A DNA stretch of 64,000 bases from Hymenolepis diminuta (lineage: Eukaryota; Platyhelminthes; Cestoda; Cyclophyllidea; Hymenolepididae): the NCBI GenBank assembly GCA_900708905.1, contig CAADRB010000124.1, forward strand, positions 90,515-154,514, written 5' to 3'. Below the pieces are notes generated by a model that was given only the letters and a program-made list of their open reading frames with translations, ran no database searches and was not told the DNA's origin. The first letter of the stretch is position 1. Every line of letters begins with the position of its first letter. Of this stretch, positions 1-11,960 are shown one piece after another. The position numbers were made by a program, and so were the translations under genes.

Positions 1-719
1 ATCTTTTTTAAAATAATTTGAATTGTCATGATAAAGAAGGAGATAAATCGAGCCTTGTCCATTTACGAGCCATTTAATCTAATGTCAAAAAGTATTAGAA
101 AGTGAACTGAAACAAATCATTAACATCTTTGTTCAAGTCCCTTCCGGAATCAATTTTGGCTTATTCAGTAAATTTGCCGATATGTGAAAAACAGACGCAC
201 TGAAATTGATAAGTCCATTAATTCATAGATCTGTCACGAGGCTGAATAAACCTGTCCATTGACCTGTTATTTCATCCCATTTCCTTCCCGGTTCCCCCAT
301 ATGATGTGTGTTTATTTAACTCAATCCCCCAATTAAGAAACCTCCAATTGGTGTGGGAACGTTTCCTCAATTTGTCATGCCTAGACGGTTAAATGTCTGC
401 TGTCATTTCGCATCTCATAATTAAGACTTTCTAATTTATGCTAACGCAAGTTCTATGATTGTGAAATGCCTGCGATAAATAATAAATACCTTTTTGTGCA
501 GTGTCGTTACCTCTTGAACTTGTAAAGATCAGTTATAGAGGTCATCATTATGGAAGTATTTATTCAGTGGCAAGTATTTCTATTCATTTGCACCTCTCAG
601 AGCACTCTTGAATTTGAAAAGGTCATAGAAAATTTGGACTAACAAGGCTCAATAGAGTTCGAGTAGTAAGTAATATTCATTAATAGGTGGATTCAATTTC
701 GCTTACAAATCATCTGCAC
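1..719. other. AT-rich non-coding stretch
   Basis: No extended reading frame, repeat copy or RNA gene was recognised. Sequence is AT-rich with no obvious tandem structure. It ends where a RepB copy begins. Confidence 0.4.
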
Positions 720-1030
720 CAAATGTAAATCATCTCAAAATTCTGATGCTATAGCAGTGCAGAATATTTCAGAAATGTGTTAGAGGTCCACAAACATCGT
801 AGAAAAATCCGTACAATATGTGCAATCATTCAAAACTATGAGATCATTAAATGTGTTCTACAACCCGAATATGAGAATCAATTGACTCTTTTGACGCTCT
901 TTTCGATCCTCTCCAATTTACTCCTTATTGAACATTACTCTTCCCATTTCAATTGCTTTCAAACAATGAAAAAATGTAACATTTTTTCTGCATTACGTGA
1001 GTTTTAATAACACAAAAATAATATTTTTTC
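720..1030 (+). repeat. RepB dispersed repeat, degraded copy
   Basis: This is a diverged copy of RepB, the most abundant repeat in the window. Shared blocks in order are ACAAACATCGTAGA near 790, the CTACAACCCGA-AT block near 858, the CTCTTTTGACGCTCTTTTCGATCCTCTCC block near 885-917 (the ancestral form reads gatACC-ttgat then TTTTGATCCCCTCTCC), and the terminal block ACGTGAGTTTTAATAACAC near 996-1013. The 76-codon frame across it is incidental and similar frames are not conserved in other copies. Its class is unknown: no A or B box, no transposase frame. Confidence 0.6.
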
Positions 1031-4000
1031 GTGAATATTTTAAAAATTCGACACATTAAACACTATTCACTCATACAATTAAATATTTTTATATAAAAGT
1101 AAAAATAGTCTAGAAATTAATGTTACATAACCGTCGATCATTGTAAGCTAAATGATAGACGTTTACGTTCGCGGAGGGTGAAAAGGTCACTATATAGGAT
1201 TTGTCTAGACACTCGCCGTTTCAAATGACACACTGCATATTTTAAAGGAAGGGGGCGACTCATAAATCGTCGTCATTCAAAGTACAAACTCACACCATTA
1301 AGTTGGCGATCAGATATCTCTCTTGCGTGGGATTCACTTAACTGTACATGCACATCAGCAAATAAACCTACACCAACCTCAAGCGGAGACGTTTTGGGGT
1401 AAACTACTACCATACGTAATTTTGACGAAAGTAGTGGTAAATGAGAACGTCATCGATACGGGAATAACCTGTCCCTGAGCTTCATTTTTTGATCGATTTT
1501 AAATAAACTGATGGTAAAAGGATGAAACGAAACATGAATAGTTTAATTTCGGAGTATGCTGATTCATAGACATTGGTAAGTGCATGGAAAGCGTAGATAG
1601 TGGTCAAATCGTTAGCACACCAGGGCGACACGGGTGATATGGAATCCTCTCATCGACAAAACACGGTGCTGTATTAATTCATTGGTCTCCACCAGGTCCA
1701 TGCAGCATAGAAATGCCTAAAACAGTGGTATTTTACTCTTATCTTTAGAAGATTTCACGGAAGCATAGTGAATTGCAATGAAGTCGATTTCGCATCTATA
1801 ACCTCTTAATAGTTCTCTGATGAGATAATTATTCAGTCACTCAAGTATCTAGCCAAAATAAACCGTCTAAAATATTAGGAAAAATCTCACATCAGCATGT
1901 ATATAATAAATAAAAAATTAATGAATAAGTGGCCTAAAATTATAGTAGAAATTCTGATGTTAGTACCTATATTTTAGGTAGCTGTGATTATTTAGATTCC
2001 TAATTAACTGCCTTAGCCACGGGTTGCTCATCCAATTAATGACCAAGCGGTCTGTTCGGAAAATCACATAAACCTCCCAGCATTCTAGAACATTCCTGTA
2101 CTAATGCGAAAGATTTTTTCATCTCTACTACAATCATCGTATAAAGAAACGGTGTTGGATATTTCATGCATCAGTTCAGTGTAGTAGAAACACCAGTGAA
2201 TTAAAACGGATTCGTGTCCTTTTAAATTTGTGATCTTGCCTAAATGCTGATGATACAAATCGTCCAACTGTCCTGCTCGAGCCTTTTCAAATTATAAGTA
2301 TGTTGACAATCATTACTTTCTCATTGCAAATTATGTCTAGTACTCAATGTCTCGCTTATGACTGATTGATGCAGGGTGCCATGCCTTTGGTCCGGACCTC
2401 CTAAGTAGGATGCCGCACGGGATTTGGCCGACGTCTAAAAATTTTGCTCCATTGGTTGACATATACTATCCTTAGCTTGACTATTTAGAATTCCTCTACT
2501 ATTAAGGAAGCGACTAGGTAACAGTAGATATTGTTTTATTTAACCAAGTATATCGAGGGAGAAATTTTTAAAAGCAAATAATATCAGGAGATAGTATATT
2601 GGCAGCTACATTACTAATGAAATAATAAAACTCAATGTATAATGGTCTGTAAATTAGCCCGAAAGAATAATACTTAGCTAATAGAGAAAAATATTTTTTT
2701 GAAGTCCGTGAAGCCCTCTTTTGTGTCTCCGTACAAACGTTTTTACTTAGCCAAAATATGTAGAAACGGTATTAATCCTTTTTCAATAGTGTGGAAACAA
2801 ATTTCATCTGAATATATCTATTTCATAAGTGCTTCACCTGTTTAAAGGTTATTTTTAACTGTCGAATTTTCAACGCCATGAATTCGGATAGCAAGAGGAG
2901 GATTGTTTGCACTCATTAGCTTGGTATATTCTCTTGTTTACTTACTAGAGTACATATTTTAGCTTTTTATTATTTTGAGGTATCTCTGGGTTATTCATCA
3001 ACTTTCTCTAAAAGTAAATATATCATTTCTTTGAAGACAGCTTCGTGTTGGCAGTACTACCTCAATCTCATTTCACATGAGGGATTAAGATACTTCAGAA
3101 TCGATATGGATCTGAACTATCCTCCAAAACATCCATCGCTTTGAAATGAGTTGAATTTACTGTAAAACAGGAGAGAGTTTAATGGTAGAAAGAGCCTTTA
3201 GCAATCCGAATAATATTAATATAATACCATATTATTACCTAGAATGAATGGAAAAATAAAACAAACAAAAATACATAATAAAGTCTAATTTTATTCCAAT
3301 TGCAATTATTTCTTCAACTGTTCAAAGGTATTCGTCATACTGTCCCAAATAAACAATTTAACTGCATACTGGTTAAGCGATTTAAACGAAAACAAAATAT
3401 TCATTTCTTGAACCTTTTGCCACTGCTACCTAACTAGTCACGCTAACAAAGGTTAAAACTTGAAAGAAGGCGGCTTGAGTGACTGTATTTTGCTTTGGTA
3501 GTGTGTACGTCCATTCTTTATTCCCCCTTTTGCTACATATGGCCAACTTACTGTAGCATTTCCACCTATATAAACTAATCTCCTAAGATTTGTAACAGTT
3601 GTAGTGTTCTTTGCAGAATTGCCGACAGAGACTGATCAAATTGGCTATGTTCATATTTCCTAGAGCATATATTATTATCAAGGCGTACTCTAGCAGGTAA
3701 TAAACATTTAGGGTACAGGAAAGTTTCGATACGTGCAAAGAGGAGTGAATATCCTACCTTTACCACTAACCTGCTTATTAAACTTCTGTTTCTGATCATT
3801 TTTTGGCTCAAGGTCAACAAGCTGAATTTTCGGTGTAGGGAGTACCAGATTCATAAACTAGATGAAAGTTTTCTCAAAGTCGGTTAAAATCTTCTAAAAT
3901 GATGCCATAAATTAATGAGATTATTACCTATTTCGCCAGACCCTTGATTATCTTGGTTCTTGTGAGCCATCAAAACCTGAGATTAAGAAAAAGGGGACAA

Positions 4001-4930
4001 TACTTGATAATAAGTGATGAAACTGATCAGGGGTGAGGTGTCCGACCACTTCGCCCTTGAATAACAAATCATGAGGTTTAAATACAACTTGGGACCAGGG
4101 GTGGATTTCAAGGAAAAGTTGAGAACCAGACTGATCCCCATGATGATGCCATCAGTCTGATTGGCGATGTCAGCCAGAACATTTGAGTACTACCTGCCCA
4201 TGCCAGCTGAAAATTAGGAGATGGGCTAGGCTATGCTTCGTTTTATTCCATCAAGTACCTAACTTGACCTTACACTGCAAATGAGACTTTGATATGTTAA
4301 GTTGTTTAGTAATTGAACGATTGAGCTTCTGTGTTTTATCATTAACTTAAGAGACCAGACAAAATTTTATAAATTAAGCCCCGTATTAAATGATTTTCTT
4401 AAAGCTGTACTCTGTTGAAATGTGAAAAATTGTGCCATAATGCTTCAAACTAAAACACGGATCTGGTTTTATCTTCTTAGAAATGCTGAACCCTAAAAAG
4501 TATAAAAATATCTCTGATTATTGAAAATAAGGAAAACAACCATCTTATTAGATTAAATTTAACTTTCTCAGTTATTGACAATCAAGTGTTAAAAGTCCGT
4601 TTTGGAGAATTATAAACACTTATGAATAAAGCCTTAAGCCCCATTAATCTTGTATAATAATTAAGTATGTTGAATCACAAAGTAGAGAACCCATTTATGT
4701 ACTTGAATAGGTTTAAAAAACCAGTTAACAATTAATTTGAGAACACTTCGGAAATTAAGGTGAAATAAATCTGATATTCGTTGAGCTCCAAATTATATCG
4801 AACCCCTCTTTGGTTCTTTGCCACTTCCTGACGAATATCGAAATGTCTTATATACAATAAGTAAAAAAATTAACCTCTTTCTATGACTGTTAAATTGAAT
4901 TTCCGTCAAATCCTAAACTGTGGGCTAAGT
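1031..4930. other. Non-coding stretch without recognisable genes
   Basis: About 3.9 kb without a supported gene. Frames of 60-81 codons exist on the minus strand (2085-2267, 3575-3820) but have no domain I recognise. Around 1605-1665 there is a vaguely tRNA-like segment (AGTGGTCAAATCGTT followed by ACGGGTGATATGGAATCC) that could be a very decayed SINE; this is too weak to call. Confidence 0.4.
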
Positions 4931-4934
4931 ATTC

Positions 4935-5105
4935 TTCTGCGCACACTCAGTGGCTCATGCCGATTATGGAAGGGGTGACAGAATGGGAGCTTCCTGTCGG
5001 AGCAGTTCCAGAATGACAGCCCAGGATTAGTGTCGTAAAACACCTCTTAAACAGGCTTATGGACTATTTTCGCAACGATCTAGATCATTTTCTGATTAAA
5101 AAATG
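4935..5105 (+). repeat. tRNA-derived SINE, body fragment
   Basis: This contains the conserved body of the SINE family downstream of its tRNA-like head: CACACTCAGTGGCTCATGCCGATTATGG followed by GTGACAGAATGGGAGCTTCCTGTC. The intact-looking copies at 26.6 and 58.6 kb read CACA(T/C)(T/C)CAGTGA then GGCCAA, and GTAGCAGAATGGTGGTTTCTCATCAGG. The A/B-box head is not recognisable here, so this copy is 5'-truncated or decayed. Confidence 0.45.
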
Positions 5106-7245
5106 GGGACAAAACGTTGATTGAAAGTTTTGAAAAGCAACAGTCTTCGGATCTGAACTGATGCGCCTAATTACTATTCACATCTTCTATTCCATTTGAT
5201 AATATAAGTAGAATAGAGAGATTACTTATTGCATCGGTGAAATTGGAACTTGTGCTATTCAACGAACTGGATACGAAATGCTTCATAGCTTAGATGACCA
5301 TTTTATCTCAAATAAGACCAAAAAATATCCTATTACGCTCTATAAAGCATCACGTACTGCAGATGTATTCGACTTTTAGACTTACCAAGATGATCGTACT
5401 GGTAAGGTAAAGTCAAAATTTATTTTAAATACTGAGAAATGTTAGATACCACGTTTGGTGGCCTTTTAATACTTGAATTAGTCGAAATTACATTCCCGAT
5501 TAAAATTATCGGCACTGATATTTGTTTATCACAGTGTTAGAAAACTGCTTTAATACCGCAGGATGTTGGCAAAAGACTGTTTTAAGTAGTAGGTCACTCC
5601 GTGCTTATGGAAGCTATTATGATGGTTGATTATTTTGCTGCCAGTTACAGAGGGGAGTCAAAGTTCACTTGAGCCAAATTGCCATCCAGGGGTGAGATTG
5701 GGGAAAAGCAATAAACATAACTTTCGAGGACTTTAACGCCCTGTACTATGAGTGAAATCAACGTTGTTCCCCACAGATAGGAGCGTATTGTTTTGATTTC
5801 GTCATGCTTTCCATAGGAGTGGAATGTAATGATTGAAACTTTATTTGAAAACAACACATAAATGCCGCATTTAGAACAATTTATATGGACACATTCCTAT
5901 CACATATATTACAGTCTTAGCATTTAAATTAAATATGTAACTGATTAGATAACAGCCGTGGCTAATATGGAAAAAAATATGGCATAGCTTTCGTGGATTT
6001 CTTATAATATTTGATAATAATAATAATAATATCTTCACCACATAATGTCTCTATTCATAAACCTCACTTCAATAAATTTATGGAGTGATGGGACTTACAC
6101 CAATTTTTCCATCAGTTCATGGAAATGGTGGAATTCAAACAAATTCAAAATCCTTTATCAATTTGTTGGAAATTCATCTATTACAATATTCAATTTTAAA
6201 TTCAATTACATTCCCAAACATCTCAATGCAGCACTTAGCTTGAGAGAAAGAGAGCTATGTAAGGGCTTTAATTATCGCTCGATAAATAGCTATGAGGCCT
6301 TCTCTCTGACTGTGACTGAAAGATATTCCCATGCATAAATACTTCCCAGTTTTGTGATATTTAAAGCTTTTTTTATTGCCTAATTACTTTAGAGAGAAAG
6401 AATGATAGCTGGAATTGTACAATTGTTAATGGTTTAGGCAACTTCCAAGAAATAATATCGTCCAGGAGTTTGCTGACTTAAAATTTACCGATATTAGTGA
6501 GGCTAAATAATAACAAAGAGATATTTTCAGTTTGCTTTCTAATCTATCATTGGTGTGTGAATGTGAAAATTGATTTATTTTCCACGGGTTTTCTACTGAT
6601 TCTCCTCTGTCATTGAAAATTCTTGCCACAGCTCGTTTTCACTAATTAGCAGTTATAGGTAAATCGCTAGTATTCCTAAGTTTCTACGCTCGAAAATGTC
6701 ACTTCAGTGTTCCTTTCCGAACGTGCTAACTTCTGAAGCAATACTGATCAATTCTTCAGTCCACTAAATCATTTTTTCCACAACTTGGGGAATACGAAAT
6801 GTATTTTTATATTGTAAGAAAAGCTGTTTTTTGATGTGTCATTTAGCACAACTTAGTGTTTCTCAAAATGAGAGTTAAGATATTTTGGTGTCTATCAAGG
6901 TGGGATTTTCATTGTACTATATGAAAAACAAACAAAGAAACAACCTAGTGGTAGGGATCAGGATTAGTCAAAAGTCATTTTGAAACCTCTGCTAAAATAT
7001 AATTTATCTATCTACTTATCTATGAGGGCTTTATGTGCTCTAAACGAGGTATTTTAGTGCAAACTTTTCTGCCGTGAGACAAAAGATCATTGAATACCTA
7101 CGTATTCGACTCCCTGAAGGCTAATAATCGTATGAATGATTCATTCATATCTGAGCTTCATAGGCGCACGCCATAGTAAAAAATTTAGTGAATTTAGATT
7201 GTTTCATTGCCTTCCAAGTCCGTTAAAGGGATTCTTTTATCAGCA
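5106..7245. other. Non-coding stretch with a short TAA microsatellite
   Basis: No supported gene. A short (TAA)n run sits at about 6014-6031, preceded by a segment ending TTTCTTATAATATTTGA that could be the 3' end of a decayed SINE. A 97-codon plus-strand frame (6045-6338) has low complexity and AT-biased composition and no recognisable domain, so I do not call it a gene. Confidence 0.4.
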
Positions 7246-7249
7246 CTAA

Positions 7250-7395
7250 TCTTCGGCAGAGAGGTGGCATCTCTTTTCCCTGATTAGTTTTAACCAACTC
7301 AGTTGGTTACGCCATGCCCTGGACTTTCAGCGATAAGCACCACCGTACTCATTGGACACTACGCCAACGAGGCACATCATAAACCTTTCAGTCTG
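7250..7395 (-). repeat. tRNA-derived SINE, decayed copy
   Basis: On the minus strand an A-box-like TTGGCGTAGTGTCCAATGAG (about 7349-7368) is followed by a degenerate B-box region and then ACCAACTGAGTTGGTTAAAA, which corresponds to the CACCCAGTGAGTGG body block of other copies. The order matches the family, but the B box has lost the GGTTCGA core, so internal Pol III promotion is unlikely. Confidence 0.45.
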
Positions 7396-7444
7396 ATAGT
7401 GGTTAGTAGAATATCTCTAAAATAGTTGCGGTGGGTAACCTCTC

Positions 7445-7640
7445 AAATTTCATCGACGTCTCAGATAGGTTATTGTCATACGTTTCCTGTCAGACTATCA
7501 GTCATAGATGTATCTGGATAGCCGAGTTATCCATCATCCATCATGAGGGGTGATTAATCAAAACTTTGCATGGCATTGGAATCACAGATTTACATGGCCG
7601 TCAGCCACGCTTCACTCATGATCCCATGGTAAGAAAAGGC
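7445..7640 (+). repeat. Local repeat D, copy 1
   Basis: This matches 8350-8540 in direct orientation. Shared blocks are CCTGTCAGACTATCAGTCATAGATGTAT (copy 2: CTTGTCAGACCGTCAATCATAGGTAT), ATCCATCATCCATCATGAGGGG (copy 2: AATCATCCATCATGGGGA) and ATCACAGATTTACATGGCCGTCAGCCACG (copy 2: ATCACAGACCTGTACCTCC...GACAGTCAGG). There is no coding capacity. The two copies lie about 900 bp apart with a SINE copy between them. Confidence 0.6.
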
Positions 7641-7689
7641 ATAAGAATACTGAAACCTCACATTCGAGTGCCCACTTGTAAAGCTATTT

Positions 7690-7840
7690 AGCACTGTTGA
7701 GGTAGTGGTTAGTGTGCTCGTTTACTAAGTTATGGGTCAGATGTTTGGCAATTTAAAAGAGATAACGTAATTCGCATTCCTCATGAAAAGGCTCTATGGT
7801 GCTGCTCATCTATCCAAATGGGTTTGGAGATTATTTTATT
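7690..7840 (+). repeat. tRNA-derived SINE, head region
   Basis: The segment GGTAGTGGTTAGTGTGCTCG (from about 7701) looks like a tRNA D-arm/A-box region and is followed about 25 nt later by ATGGGTCAGATGTTTGGC, a decayed B box in the position expected for a tRNA-derived SINE. It resembles other copies (ACACATTGGTTAACGTACTCGACTACGATG at 58.55 kb). The downstream body is only weakly preserved. Confidence 0.5.
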
Positions 7841-8340
7841 AAATTAGTATGCAAAGCATTAATCGCATAATCGGATGAATTTGGCGGGAGAATTGAAGTT
7901 CAGCCAATGGAAAAAAACAGTTTTCTTACTTAAAATTTCATTCAAATTGTAGACTCCACGTTAGCATTATCCTATCCTTTTCTTGGTCTCCTCCTCCTTC
8001 TGGAGGCCTCTGCCTCCTCCAGAGTTACATATTTTTCTTCTCAAATATCCTAAGACGGTTTAATCGCCTTTGCCTTTATCAAAGCTTCCGGAAATGGAGT
8101 TTTTGAAGTGGTTGGAGTTCGCTGTATTAGTGAAACAATGTCCACCCATAATGTAAAGTCAAATTGTTATTTATTTAATTTGCTGTCCTGAAAACACTTT
8201 TGTGAAATCTCAAACTGCGATTTTACAGTCTGAAAAGAAAAATTGACTAAGTTCTTTTGGATTTGTCTTCTTTGGGATCACTTGATTTATCCCTCTAGTT
8301 ATTTCGATTACCACCAATCAGTTCCATAGGATAGTTTTGA
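7841..8340. other. Non-coding stretch with a GC-rich imperfect hairpin
   Basis: No gene seen. At about 7995-8022 the sequence TCTGGAGGC-CTCT-GCCTCCTCCAGA can fold into a short imperfect hairpin within a polypyrimidine-rich segment. Confidence 0.4.
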
Positions 8341-8349
8341 CTCGGTTCT

Positions 8350-8540
8350 ACACTCATGCTAATGTTATATCTTTCTTGTCAGACCGTCAATCATAGGTAT
8401 CTTATACATCTAATCATCCATCATGGGGAACTATCAATCAAATAATAATGAGGGATTTCGTAGGATGGTCACAAAATCACAGACCTGTACCTCCCGTGCA
8501 TATGACAGTCAGGTATTTCATGATGAGAGAAAGCTTTGAC
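8350..8540 (+). repeat. Local repeat D, copy 2
   Basis: Direct-orientation partner of the segment at 7445-7640, sharing the CTTGTCAGACCGTCAATCATAGGT, CATCCATCATGGGG and ATCACAGA blocks in the same order. Substitutions and small indels are visible throughout, so the duplication or the two insertions are old. Whether D is a mobile family or a local duplication cannot be decided from two copies. Confidence 0.6.
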
Positions 8541-9689
8541 TGACAAGAAAAACAGAGCTTCCAATCGTTAGTAGAGATGCGCCTTTTTGTTCCATTTGCT
8601 GTAACTATTATTTTACTAAATTGTGAAATTAAATCAAACTCTTTAAACTGATATAAAAAGCGCAGATTGCAGGACTGTGAAATATTGTGTTTAAACATAA
8701 ATCTGAGAAAATTACAAGTTCAATCAAAGAAAGATTGTTTTGTGCGCTCATTCTGTGCCCACTCATTCCTTACTTAACTCTTCAATGCCTACTTCTCGTA
8801 TCATCAGATGGTAAGAGGGTAAGATCTATTTCTTTAGGCCTTCAATCTCTTAAAGCTCTATTTCGTTTTCCAATTAGCAACATTATATGCCATCTCAAAT
8901 TTTAACAAACATCAAACAAAATTACAAATTATTATATGAAACCGTCTATCAGGATTGTTCTACAGTTAAGAGCTGTGCTAAATTAAAACGGCTGAATAAA
9001 TATTAGCTGAAGACTGGAGTAGATAAAAGGAAAAAAAGGGTTTGAAGATGATGCTATAAAGAAATTGCTGCTTAATGCTCTGCGACGACAAAAAAAGATC
9101 GAATACTATAATGAGAAGGGAGTCTCTTTATCTCTCTATACAATATTCTTTCCCTTTAATGGCGATTTTATTAATATCTGTAGAAAGTAAATGACCAATT
9201 TGGCATTAGAGAAGAGTGTTAAATAAACTGCAGGTGATGATCAGATAGGAGAGGAATAAGAGTTTAACGGAAAACCTCAAAGGGTACTGCGTGAAAATAT
9301 AAATATTTCGCACAAAGAGCGAATGTTGATCAAGAATTCCGTCCGAAACTTAAGTACGAAAGTTGATATTTTCTCATACAAAAGCAGATGTTTTTGCCTC
9401 TCCCGAATTGAAAAAAATCAATACCTATAATACTCGAGTTCACAAGCGTTCGGTCCCTCAGTGGCTGAATTAATGCTCGGATATTTCTCATAAAGTATAG
9501 ATTCCCTTCCTCATTTTTATCACAGACTGATTTTGTGAACGCGTCTTTTTCTGCGATTCGCATCTCAGATTAGGAAAACTGACTCCTAATTTCATGGCAA
9601 CAGGTGCACAAGATGGGAAGGAAATTAACATAGTTTTGCCTACAGTTGCATACGTCTGCGGTAAATTTCACTCTTAGATCTAAATATGA
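8541..9689. other. Non-coding stretch without recognisable genes
   Basis: Contains only unsupported 70-77 codon frames on both strands. No repeats or RNA genes were recognised. Confidence 0.4.
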
Positions 9690-9925
9690 GACACCAAATG
9701 GAGACTACGACGGCGACAGTAGAGCGATTTCGGCACCGGCGGCGACCAGTGGGAGTTCCTGCAGAAGCAGTGATACCGACATAGTGTAGATAAAGGACCC
9801 ATCCTTCAACCTCTATCGCCTTTTAGATGTTACGAAAATGGTGTCATCGTTTCTGGACAGGGAAATTGTCGCCTCTTTTCTTGCCTGTCCCCTCTATCCC
9901 CTTCTTAATGAGACAATAATCACCA
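9690..9925. other. GC-richer island upstream of gypsy copy 1
   Basis: This segment is clearly richer in G and C than its surroundings (for example ACGGCGACAGTAGAG, CGGCACCGGCGGCGACC, then a long pyrimidine-rich run TCGCCTCTTTTCTTGCCTGTCCCC). It ends about 140 bp before the gag start of gypsy copy 1. It could be the remnant of that element's 5' LTR or leader, or an unrelated host exon or regulatory island. I did not find a matching segment downstream of the element, so the LTR reading is unproven. Confidence 0.3.
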
Positions 9926-10061
9926 TTTATTTCATACCCTTTAAGTTAATAAGAGTTCTGTTGATTAAGTTTTGGAGATTTTTATAACCTGATTCTAGAG
10001 GGTAATTAGTAAAACTTTGAATTTGAGTGTTGGATAAAATGTAAATTTCTCTATTACATCT

Positions 10062-10840
10062 ATGTCCCCTGTTTCTTCATCTTATTCTATTAAACATTCT
10101 TCATCTTCTGAAACTCCTGAAGATGTCACTAAAATGTTCCTGGCTTCATTAATCATCCTGAATCACGCAAATTCTTTGAATCGTGGTACAAAAAAACACA
10201 GACATGTGTTCATTGGTTAATCTTGTCAAATGGGATGAGAAAACAGGAGTTCATTGCCTCGTCAGAAAGCTGGATCCTGTCGAATATGGACGTTACTCAT
10301 AATTCGTCCTACCCAAGGAATTCGATGAACTCAGTTATTCTGAAACTGTACAAGTCAGTGTACTGTCGAATAGGAACGTTCTTCATCTTGCTAAAGCTGT
10401 CGAGGTGGGCATTTCCCTCAACAACGTCGTTTCAAGAAGTACCGGAGTAAATGGTGCCAAAAAGTTGGACATAAAGAGGGCTGTTGCCACAGGCCTCTCC
10501 GGTATACCGAACAACAACAACTAATCAAGAACAAAATCAGCAAACTGAAATACCTCAGATTAAAAGGTCTCTTGGTTTCCTTCTGTGTCGACACCAAGCA
10601 ATGCCTGAAATATGTAAATCTACAGATCAACTTCTACAATCAGATATCGCTTCACGCACAACCATAATTTCATGGAAGCTGTGGAAATCGTTGAGACGTC
10701 CTGAACTGGAACCAATCTCCCTGTCTATAATGAGTGCCTGCTGTGGGTTTGTCAAACTGACGAGGAAAGTAAACTGTATCGTGACCTATCAGGACAACAG
10801 CAACAGCAACTCATGTAGCAGACTCTCAACTTAATCAGAT
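10062..10840 (+). pseudogene. gag remnant of gypsy copy 1
   Basis: The likely start codon at 10062 opens a frame containing EDVTKMFLASLIILN, a typical gag N-terminus of this group. A deletion then joins this to PESRKFFESWYKK, which reads in another frame. The core motif WDEKTGVHCLVRKLDPVEYG starts at 10231. An in-frame TAA at 10300-10302 sits where the family usually has Asn, and the same frame resumes with FVLPKEFDELSYSETVQV. Zinc-knuckle cysteines are not seen and the segment down to the protease-RT linker is much shorter than usual, so the gag C-terminus and protease are largely gone. Confidence 0.85.
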
Positions 10841-10844
10841 TGCT

Positions 10845-11690
10845 CTCGACTGGCTCGGTCAGCATGGCCTTTTGGATCCACCCATAAATGCCGTCTGCAA
10901 CCGTGTGCATTCTGCTACATCCACCACTTCATTCACAGCAGAGGTGATGGTCCAGCGTTTTCATAAGGCATTAATAGAAGTTCTTGGTCTATGTAACCAT
11001 ACTAGGTTAACACTAAAACTGATTCCGAATGCTCAGTCGGCCTCCCGTCCTAAGCGGCCAGTTCCTCTAACAACCTTACCTAAGGCGGATGAAAAACTAA
11101 CACCTGGAACTAAAAGTCATTCTAAAACCTATTTCTTATTCCAAAACGGGTTGTATCTATAGTTTTTAAGAAATCTAATGGAAATATCCGGTTCTTTCGG
11201 TCTAAATACCGCATTAGAGTTTAGTTGTTACCTACTATCAGCTGCTGATGACATCCTCCCAATTCTGAAGGGTAGTAAATGCTTGGCAAAATTTGATTTG
11301 GCAAAGGCCTTTTGTATATCACTTCTTCAGCGTATTCGGGAGTATGGCTCCTGTCTTCGAGCTGAGAGACATACATTCTTTGTTCCCCACTATTAAATAA
11401 TTAACATGTATCTTTGATAAAAGTGGCCATCTTTTGGATCCTGAAAAGCTTCGAGCAATTACAGAAATGCTATGTCCATGGACATTACCACATTACCCTC
11501 CTTCCTGGGTCTCATCACCTACTACAGTGCCTTGCTGCCAACACTGCATAATATTCGGGCTTCTCTAAATGAGTTGCTGAGAAAAGGTACTAAATGCAGC
11601 TGGACTTCCAAATGTGAGAAAACTTTCTCAAAGCTAAAGCACATACCCACTTCTGATATGGTGCTTTCCCACTGCAACCCGAATCTACAA
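10845..11690 (+). pseudogene. reverse transcriptase remnant of gypsy copy 1
   Basis: The linker LDWLGQHGLLDPPINAVCNR starts at 10845. RT fingers follow (VLGLCNHTRLTLKLIPNAQ, then a PKRPVPLTTLP block). A frameshift near 11160 precedes KKSNGNIR, then GLNTALE and GSKCLAKFDLAKAF in yet another frame. After AKAF (about 11320) the sequence jumps to LLQRIREYGSCLRAERHTFF, which in intact relatives lies about 80 residues later. The missing segment contains the catalytic YxDD, so polymerase activity is impossible. The thumb and connection reappear as DPEKLRAITEM and LGLITYYSALLPTLHNIRASLNELLRKGTK. Stops at 11163 and 11394 confirm it is dead. Confidence 0.9.
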
Positions 11691-11960
11691 TTATACTGGC
11701 TGCAAGTGCTTCGAACTATGCTGTTGATGCGATTACCTCTCATGTATTTCCTGATAGTTTAGAAAAAGCCGTTGTTCTTGCTTCTCAAATTCTTACTGCA
11801 GCTGAGAAAAACTACTGCCATAAATTTTTCTACGGTCAGCACTTCACATTACTGATTGAACATAAACTACTTCTCTCTATCTTCGGATACAAAAAGAGTA
11901 TTCCAGTTTTCACTGCAAGCCGACTATCCTTCTTAGGTGTGATTTCGATATGGAATATTG
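11691..11960 (+). pseudogene. RNase H remnant of gypsy copy 1
   Basis: A frame with IILAASASNYAVDAITSHVF, then LASQILTAAEKNYCHKFFYG, then FTLLIEHKLLLSIFGYKKSIP is clearly the RNase H domain of a Ty3/gypsy polyprotein. The family motif AADAS, whose Asp is catalytic, reads AASAS here. The TDHKPLL motif reads IEHKLLL. The Glu in the SxxLxxxEKNY block is kept. Loss of the first Asp means this copy could not have had RNase H activity. Confidence 0.85.

Noticed and set aside
777..1007. 76-codon plus-strand frame as a gene.
   Set aside because: It lies inside a RepB copy and is incidental.
2340..2480. Possible tRNA gene or SINE around GCCTTTGGTCCGGACCTCC.
   Set aside because: No A and B boxes at proper spacing and no cloverleaf that I can draw.
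6045..6338. 97-codon plus-strand frame as a gene.
   Set aside because: AT-driven composition rich in Asn, Ser, Ile and Phe, with no motif and no context.
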